DNA from: JANWHF01 sp036276235
GTDB lineage: Bacteria; Planctomycetota; Phycisphaerae; Tepidisphaerales; Tepidisphaeraceae
DNA length: 22,070 bases
Direction: 5' to 3'
Assembly (NCBI GenBank): GCA_036276235.1
Contig: DATBDZ010000324.1
Coordinates: forward strand, 1-22,070
The translations under genes and the position numbers were made by a program. The stretch's first letter is position 1. Every line of letters begins with the position of its first letter. The notes under the pieces are model-generated. The model had not been told where the DNA came from and did no database searches. It saw nothing but the letters and a program-made list of their open reading frames with translations. Shown here in pieces: positions 17,376 through 22,070 of this stretch.

Positions 17376-18332
17376 CTACTCCGCCGTATCGCTCGGCGGC
17401 GGGCCTGCTTCGTCCACATCGCCGCCTTCGGTGGCGCCTTCGAAATCCATCAGGAAGAGGATGCGCTTCATCTGCTCTTCGCCAACGCGTTTGGCAAGTT
17501 GTTTGCGCGCTCTTCGGACGCCGCTGCGGCGGGTGACGTGGCCTACGATGATCCACTTGTTCTTTAGCTTCGGCAGCAACTCTACGAACGCGTCCACGTG
17601 CAGATGCTTTCCCGCTTTAGCTTTGGCTTTGTGATCGGGGTCGAAGAAGGTGATCTCGGTGATCAGGATTTCGGCGTTCTGCACATCGGGATGATCGAAG
17701 ACCGCGCCGGCGGTGGTGTCGCCCAGGAACGCCGCCAGGGGCACTTCGAGGCGATACTGAATTTCGACGCCTTCCTTGCGGAGCTTGGCCAGCTCCGGGC
17801 CGGGGCGGCCGAAAAATTCCTGCTTGAGCTTCTCGCGAACGTTGATCAGCGAATAGCCGAGGCTTACGCCGCCGTGATGCGTAGCGAAGGCGCGGATGGC
17901 AAAATCTTTGCGCACTTCGTGCAAGTCGCCGGCCTTCATCGGGATCAGCGTGTAAGGCGTTCCCTGCCGCTCGACTTGCCGCCAGCATTTGAGCATCGTA
18001 TCGACCGGCCCCACCAGCTCCGCCGGCAGCAGCACCGTGCCCGGCTTCATCCCCTGGAAATACCGCTGCGAAAGGTAATACGGCAGCCCCGCGATATGGT
18101 CCATGTGCCCATGGCTGATGCAGACGATATCGCTGGTCAGCGCAAAATACGGCGCGCGGCCAATGTCAAAGCAGACATTCAGCTCCGGAATCTGTGCGAC
18201 AGTTTCCTCCCCAGCCACGCTGTACCCAATGACGGTATGCGCGCCCAGGGAAAGCTTGGCGAACTTCTGGACAAGAAAAGATTTCTGGTTCGGTGACATT
18301 CGGGGCAGGAGTGTAGTCGCCAGTGAAGGCAT
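17376..18332 (-). CDS. Metallo-beta-lactamase-fold hydrolase, ribonuclease Z-like
   Basis: The product is 318 residues. Metal site motif SHGHMDH (H74, H76, D78, H79) lies in ISHGHMDHIAGLPYYL. Later ligands are suggested by FATHHGG, FLGDTTAG (Asp) and VGHVTRR (His). The arrangement resembles RNase Z/ElaC-like phosphodiesterases, which process tRNA 3' ends, but the C-terminal part is short and substrate assignment is uncertain. The acidic C-terminal tail (DFEGATEGGDVDEAGPPPS) is likely disordered. No good ribosome-binding site distinguishes the ATG at 18332 from the one at 18299. The gene is convergent with sufT and divergent from nrdR. Confidence 0.83.
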   Translation of the reverse strand: MPSLATTLLPRMSPNQKSFLVQKFAKLSLGAHTVIGYSVAGEETVAQIPELNVCFDIGRAPYFALTSDIVCISHGHMDHIAGLPYYLSQRYFQGMKPGTVLLPAELVGPVDTMLKCWRQVERQGTPYTLIPMKAGDLHEVRKDFAIRAFATHHGGVSLGYSLINVREKLKQEFFGRPGPELAKLRKEGVEIQYRLEVPLAAFLGDTTAGAVFDHPDVQNAEILITEITFFDPDHKAKAKAGKHLHVDAFVELLPKLKNKWIIVGHVTRRSGVRRARKQLAKRVGEEQMKRILFLMDFEGATEGGDVDEAGPPPSDTAE

Positions 18333-18355
18333 TTGTCATCTGGAGCAGGAAATGA

Positions 18356-18444
18356 GTTGTCAGTTGCCTGTTGCCAGTTGCCAGGAAATGCCAACGCAAT
18401 TCGCCTTGTATTCACTGACAACTGGCAACTGACAACTGACAACT
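18356..18444. repeat. Heptamer-array hairpin, GTTGCCA type, between MBL gene and nrdR
   Basis: The left array 18356-18384 (GTTGTCA, GTTGCCT, GTTGCCA, GTTGCCA) faces the right array 18414-18444 (ACTGACA, ACTGGCA, ACTGACA, ACTGACA). It lies in the divergent promoter gap. The spacer, read on the minus strand, begins GAATAC and ends GGCATTTCC, like the element at 19119-19207. Confidence 0.85.
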
Positions 18445-18491
18445 CATTCAACTCTTTGCCTTTCCCCCACAAAACCGTTACTTTCCTCGAA

Positions 18492-19109
18492 ATGCGCTGC
18501 CCCTTTTGCAACGCCGACAAAGACTTGTTGCACGTGGTGGATTCGCGGACCTGCGAAGGGGATCGCGCGGTGCGGCGTCGGCGGGTTTGCAAGGGATGCA
18601 ATAAGCGGTTTACCACCTACGAACGCGTGGAGCAGCCGCATCGGCTGATCGTCGTGAAAAAGGACGGCCGGCGGGTGCCCTGGGAACGGGCCAAGATTCT
18701 TACCGGCCTGGAGCGGGCCTGCTTTAAGCGGCCGGTGCCCGAGAGCGAATTGCTGCGGATTACTGATGATGTCGAGGAAGAGGTTTTCTCCACCTATGAC
18801 CGCGAAGTGCAAGCCTCGGCCGTCGGGCAGATGGTGAGCGATCGCCTGCGGCGGGTCGATCAGGTGGCGTACGTCCGATTCGCCAGCGTCTATCGGCAGT
18901 TTCGCACGCTTGAAGAGCTGGTCGATGAAGCCCGCGCGGTGCTGGATGCGCGGCGATATGAAGTCCCCGGCCAGGGCCGCCTGTTTGTGGAGGACACGCG
19001 CGCGGCCGGCAATGGCCACGAACCGGCCGAGCCGCCAAGCAATCCCGAAGCGCCAAAACCCCAAGGCGGTCGCGGCCGTAAATCAAAGGCGGAGCCTGTT
19101 GTTGAATGA
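18492..19109 (+). CDS. nrdR: Transcriptional repressor NrdR
   Basis: The product is 205 residues. The zinc ribbon is MRCPFC (C3, C6) with VCKGC (C33, C36), followed by GCNKRFTTYERVE and an ATP-cone domain (about 50-140; RLIVVKKDGRRVPWERAKI to AYVRFASVYRQF). NrdR senses ATP/dATP and represses ribonucleotide reductase genes. The start is the ATG before RCPFC; the frame is open upstream to 18333, but that part would encode the heptamer array. The protein is about 50 residues longer than the usual 150 because of a proline-, glycine- and lysine-rich C-terminal tail. No nrd gene is in the window and no NrdR box was recognised. Confidence 0.95.
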   Translation: MRCPFCNADKDLLHVVDSRTCEGDRAVRRRRVCKGCNKRFTTYERVEQPHRLIVVKKDGRRVPWERAKILTGLERACFKRPVPESELLRITDDVEEEVFSTYDREVQASAVGQMVSDRLRRVDQVAYVRFASVYRQFRTLEELVDEARAVLDARRYEVPGQGRLFVEDTRAAGNGHEPAEPPSNPEAPKPQGGRGRKSKAEPVVE

Positions 19110-19118
19110 TGGGGAAGA

Positions 19119-19207
19119 GTTACCAGTTGTCAGTTGCCAGTTGCCAGTGAATACGAATGCACCTGCATTTCGGCATTTGCTGGCAACTGGTAACTGGCAA
19201 CTGGTAA
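19119..19207. repeat. Heptamer-array hairpin, GTTGCCA type, after nrdR
   Basis: The left array 19119-19149 (GTTACCA, GTTGTCA, GTTGCCA, GTTGCCA) faces the right array 19180-19207 (TGGCAAC, TGGTAAC, TGGCAAC, TGGTAA), with a 30-bp spacer beginning AATACGAATGC and ending GGCATTTG. It starts 9 bp after the nrdR stop. Confidence 0.85.
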
Positions 19208-19259
19208 TTTTTCTCCTGACTTTCCCCCGACTCGTCCGATAACACCGTGAGGCACACCT

Positions 19260-21131
19260 ATGGACCGACCCCGACGATTCTTTCTCCGTCGCGCCTTGGC
19301 GGCGGGGTGCTGCGCTGCCATGTTCCTGGCGGGATGCAACACAACTGCTTCCAAACCGCCGCCATTTATTCCGCCTCATCCCAACCTGGGCCCCAAGGCC
19401 AATGTTCCGGCGTTTCTGCGTGGCAGCGTCTGGGAGCGCGTCGAGCTGGGAAACACCGAGCCTTATCCGGTTTCCAGCTATGGTCTCGTAGTAAACCTGG
19501 CCAACACCGGCGACACCACTGCCCCGCAGGCGGTGCGCGAATACATCACGAAGGAGATGTACAAGCACGGCTTCGGCCAGACCACGATGGGATATCAGCA
19601 GATCCCGCCGGAGCGAGTGCTGCGCGATAAGAGCGTGTCGATCGTGCAGGTGGTCGGCCTGCTGCCGCCGGGCGTGCGGGCGGGCCAGAGCTTTGATGTC
19701 TATGTCACCTGCCTGCAAGGCAACCGGACAACCAGCCTCGCGGGCGGAAAGCTCTATCTGACTGAGCTCAAGAAGGATGGCGCCAACCCGCGCAATCCGT
19801 TTGGCGCCGTCAATGTCTTCGGTAATGCCAAGGGCTTTGTCTTCGTCAATCCGGTGTATGCGATGAATCACGAGCCGGTGCCGCGCGGGCCGGCGGCATC
19901 GAGCCTGCGCATGGGCGTGATTCTCGACGGCGGTTTGGCGGTCAAGGATCGCCCGCTCTTCCTGCAATTGCGTCAGCCGCAAAGCAGTGTCTCGCGCGCC
20001 ATCGAGCTGCGGCTCACCGAACGTTTTCAGGATACCCACATCGCCCAGGCCCAGGACGAAGCGCTCGTCCAGATCTACGTCCCGCCGCGCTATGGCACCG
20101 ATTGGGAGCACTTTGCCAAGCTGGCGATGCATGTATTTCTCGACAGCTCGCCGGAGTTCGAAACCATTCGCTCGCAGCAACTGCTGATGGAGGCGCGCAG
20201 GCCCGGTGCGCCGCTGGAAGATATTTCCTATTGCTGGGAAGCCATCGGGCCCAGGGCGCTGAACTCCATCGCGCCGCTGCTGGCGGATAAAAATACCCCG
20301 CCGGACGTCACCTTCGCCGCAGCGCGGGCGGCGGCCTATATCGGCGATCCCACGGGCGTGGCGCTTGCCACTCTCGTGCAGATGGCGCGCGATTCAAGCA
20401 GCCCGTTTCAGCTCAACGCCGTCGAAACTCTGGGGGCGCTGCCGCCTTCGAGCACTGTCAATCACATGCTCCGCACGCTGCTCGATTCGGACAAGCCAAC
20501 CGTCCGCATCCAGGCGTATCAGATCCTTGCGCGCAATCACGACACGTCGATCGTGCAATCGGAAGTGGTGACGCCGCGCGAGGATCACCAGAAATTTGTG
20601 CTCGACGTCGTGCCTTGCGGCGGGCCGCCGCTCATCTTCGCCACGCGAACCGGAATCCCGCGGCTGGCGATCATCGGCACGATGCCGGAGATCGTTACGC
20701 CGGTGATGTTCTCAGCGATGGATAACCGCCTGACCATCAGCTCGGCGAGTTTTGGCGACAACATCACGATCTACTATCGCCCGCCGACGCCTCAGAGTGA
20801 CAGTCAGGTCGACGATGCAAATGCCCCCAAGCCGGTGAAGATGGCTTCATCCACCGACATCGCGCAAATCGTGCGGCGCCTAGGCGGGTGGCTCACCGAA
20901 GAAGACGATCGCCCGCTCGATTTCACCTACAGCGAGGTGCTGGCGATTCTCCTGCGACTCAGCGACGAGCGGCGGCTGGTTTCATGGCGCCAAGGGCAAT
21001 CGACGGCAGCCGATTTTATTTTGCAGGCACCGCCGCAACTGGTTCCGCAGGATCTGAACGGGCCGTCGCCCGACAACAGCCGCCCGCAAGGCGAAGCCAA
21101 GGCGCAAGCCTCCACGGGACGCCCGGGATAA
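19260..21131 (+). CDS. FlgI (P-ring)-like lipoprotein with C-terminal HEAT-like region
   Basis: The product is 623 residues. A basic start (RPRRFFLRR) and hydrophobic stretch end in a lipobox LAGC with C26, so it is a predicted lipoprotein. Residues about 65-330 resemble the flagellar P-ring protein FlgI: YGLVVNLANTGDT, VSIVQVVGLLPPGVRAGQSFDVYVT, TSLAGGKLYLTEL. About 340-440 look like HEAT-type helical repeats (FAAARAAAYIGDPTGVALATL, QLNAVETLGALP, VRIQAYQILARN). The C-terminal part is unassigned. Normal FlgI is about 370 residues, has a cleaved Sec signal and lacks this extension. No other flagellar gene is nearby, so a P-ring role is doubtful. GAGG lies seven bases before the ATG. Confidence 0.78.
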   Translation: MDRPRRFFLRRALAAGCCAAMFLAGCNTTASKPPPFIPPHPNLGPKANVPAFLRGSVWERVELGNTEPYPVSSYGLVVNLANTGDTTAPQAVREYITKEMYKHGFGQTTMGYQQIPPERVLRDKSVSIVQVVGLLPPGVRAGQSFDVYVTCLQGNRTTSLAGGKLYLTELKKDGANPRNPFGAVNVFGNAKGFVFVNPVYAMNHEPVPRGPAASSLRMGVILDGGLAVKDRPLFLQLRQPQSSVSRAIELRLTERFQDTHIAQAQDEALVQIYVPPRYGTDWEHFAKLAMHVFLDSSPEFETIRSQQLLMEARRPGAPLEDISYCWEAIGPRALNSIAPLLADKNTPPDVTFAAARAAAYIGDPTGVALATLVQMARDSSSPFQLNAVETLGALPPSSTVNHMLRTLLDSDKPTVRIQAYQILARNHDTSIVQSEVVTPREDHQKFVLDVVPCGGPPLIFATRTGIPRLAIIGTMPEIVTPVMFSAMDNRLTISSASFGDNITIYYRPPTPQSDSQVDDANAPKPVKMASSTDIAQIVRRLGGWLTEEDDRPLDFTYSEVLAILLRLSDERRLVSWRQGQSTAADFILQAPPQLVPQDLNGPSPDNSRPQGEAKAQASTGRPG

Positions 21132-21161
21132 TCAGGCCCGCCGCGACGGTGGCGCAATTCG

Positions 21162-21248
21162 GGTGCCACAGGTCGGCGTACTCGCAGACCTGTGCCTGGT
21201 ATAACGGGACAAGCACAGGTCTCGGAGTACCGCGACCTGTGGCACCCG
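21162..21248. repeat. Long palindrome with 35-bp arms upstream of smc
   Basis: The left arm 21162-21196 (GGGTGCCACAGGTCGGCGTA...) and the right arm 21214-21248 are near-perfect reverse complements with a 17-bp centre. Each arm contains its own inner palindrome (ACAGGT with ACCTGT). The right arm includes CGGAGTACCG, the same core as the hairpins at 10012-10048. The remaining 21132-21395 shows no gene. Confidence 0.8.
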
Positions 21249-21395
21249 GTTCCGCAGGGTGCTCGGGATGATCTGGTCCGCCAGATATTGCAACGGCGGG
21301 CAAAGATGTCAGAATGGCCGCACAGCGCGGCTGTGTGCCCCTGGATGCCGGGCTGCCGCCTTTAGTCAATACCGGTCATGGAGGACCGTAAGCCC

Positions 21396-22070
21396 ATGCG
21401 TTTGAAAAAGCTGATCCTGCACGGGTTCAAGAGCTTCGCCGATCGTACGGAATTCGTCTTCGATTCCCCGATTACTGGCATCGTCGGCCCCAACGGTTGC
21501 GGAAAGAGCAACGTCGTTGACGGGTTCAAGTGGGTGCTCGGCGAGCAATCCGCCAAGAGCCTGCGCGGCGACGCCATGATGGACGTGATCTTCAACGGCT
21601 CCGGCAGCCGCAAGCCCGCCGGCATGTCGGAAGTCACGCTCGTCTTCGATAACCCCCGTCGCGACGATGGCACCCGCATCCTGAATCTGGATGTGGATGA
21701 AGTGGCCGTCGGCCGCCGACTTTTCCGCGACGGCACCAGCGAATATCAAATCAACAACACAAGCTCGCGCCTCAAGGATATTCGCGAGCTGTTTCTCGAT
21801 ACGGGTGTAGGCGTCGATGCCTACAGCGTGATCGAGCAGGGGCGCGTCGCGGCTCTCTTGGAGGCCAACCCCGAAGAACGCCGCATCATCTTTGAAGAAG
21901 CCGCCGGCATCTCCAAGTTCAAGGCGCGCAAGAAAGAGTCGCAGCGCAAGCTGGAGAAAGTGGATCAGAACCTCCTGCGCGTGACGGACATCGTCGACGA
22001 GGTCGAAAAACGCCTGCGCAGCGTGAAGATCCAGGCCGGCCGCGCCCGCACCTATCAGGAGCATCATCAG
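21396..22070 (+). CDS. smc: Chromosome segregation protein SMC, N-terminal part (3' truncated by window)
   Basis: 225 codons are visible and the frame is open to the window edge. MRLKKLILHGFKSFADRTEF is the standard SMC N-terminus. Walker A is GPNGCGKSN (31-39), followed by VVDGFKWVLGEQSAKSLRGDAM, DVIFNGSGSRKP, the GTSEYQINN segment and VIEQGRVAALL. From about residue 170 the charged EERRIIFEEAAGISKFKARKKESQRKL region starts the coiled coil. SMC compacts and segregates the chromosome as a DNA-binding ATPase with ScpA/ScpB. The ATG at 21396 is chosen because GAGGA (21381-21385) lies ten bases upstream; an in-frame ATG at 21378 overlaps that site. Confidence 0.96.
   Translation, partial: MRLKKLILHGFKSFADRTEFVFDSPITGIVGPNGCGKSNVVDGFKWVLGEQSAKSLRGDAMMDVIFNGSGSRKPAGMSEVTLVFDNPRRDDGTRILNLDVDEVAVGRRLFRDGTSEYQINNTSSRLKDIRELFLDTGVGVDAYSVIEQGRVAALLEANPEERRIIFEEAAGISKFKARKKESQRKLEKVDQNLLRVTDIVDEVEKRLRSVKIQAGRARTYQEHHQ

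Noticed and set aside
18333..18491. Upstream in-frame extension of nrdR
   Set aside because: It would encode the GTTGCCA heptamer array before the zinc ribbon. NrdR proteins start at the MRCPFC-type motif.
19083..20180. A 365-codon minus-strand frame opposite the FlgI-like gene
   Set aside because: It is antisense to the lipoprotein and runs through the heptamer element. No motif was seen.

Overview
The window is about 22 kb of GC-rich bacterial DNA, most likely from a planctomycete and possibly a Phycisphaerae-like lineage (inferred). The evidence is an extracytoplasmic protein with the planctomycete N-terminal LEDRRLLSA motif, a secreted sulfatase, a FlgI-like lipoprotein with a C-terminal repeat region, a fused SufS-SufE, and intergenic DNA dense in palindromic and short tandem repeats. 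No rRNA, tRNA or CRISPR array was seen.

Layout. Positions 2-802 hold the end of a TraB/GumN-like gene. A small zinc-ribbon membrane protein follows (941-1348, minus), then a two-domain protein joining an archaeal adenylate kinase-like P-loop domain to a nucleoside 2-deoxyribosyltransferase-like domain (1527-2645, minus). Next are an unrecognised membrane-anchored protein (2916-3800) and a 739-residue surface protein (3808-6027, minus). Positions 6028-8215 are an accessory, repeat-rich stretch: short tandem repeats, the 3' remnant of a type ISP restriction enzyme gene, and a RAYT transposase (7325-7918, minus) among REP palindromes. A sulfatase is at 8216-9928.

The core of the window is a complete SUF iron-sulfur cluster assembly cluster, all on the plus strand (10221-17285): sufA-like, sufB, hicA, hicB, sufC, sufD, sufS-sufE fusion, sufT. 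SufS-SufE would supply persulfide sulfur, SufBCD would be the ATP-driven scaffold, and SufA and SufT would act in cluster transfer or maturation. A HicAB toxin-antitoxin pair sits between sufB and sufC. Downstream are a convergent metallo-beta-lactamase-fold gene (17376-18332, minus), nrdR (18492-19109), the FlgI-like lipoprotein (19260-21131) and the start of smc (21396 to the window end).

The strongest unexplained signal is a set of six intergenic elements built from heptanucleotide tandem arrays facing each other as inverted repeats. They use three different heptamers with one shared architecture. A second set of long palindromes includes one copy lying in frame inside sufT.
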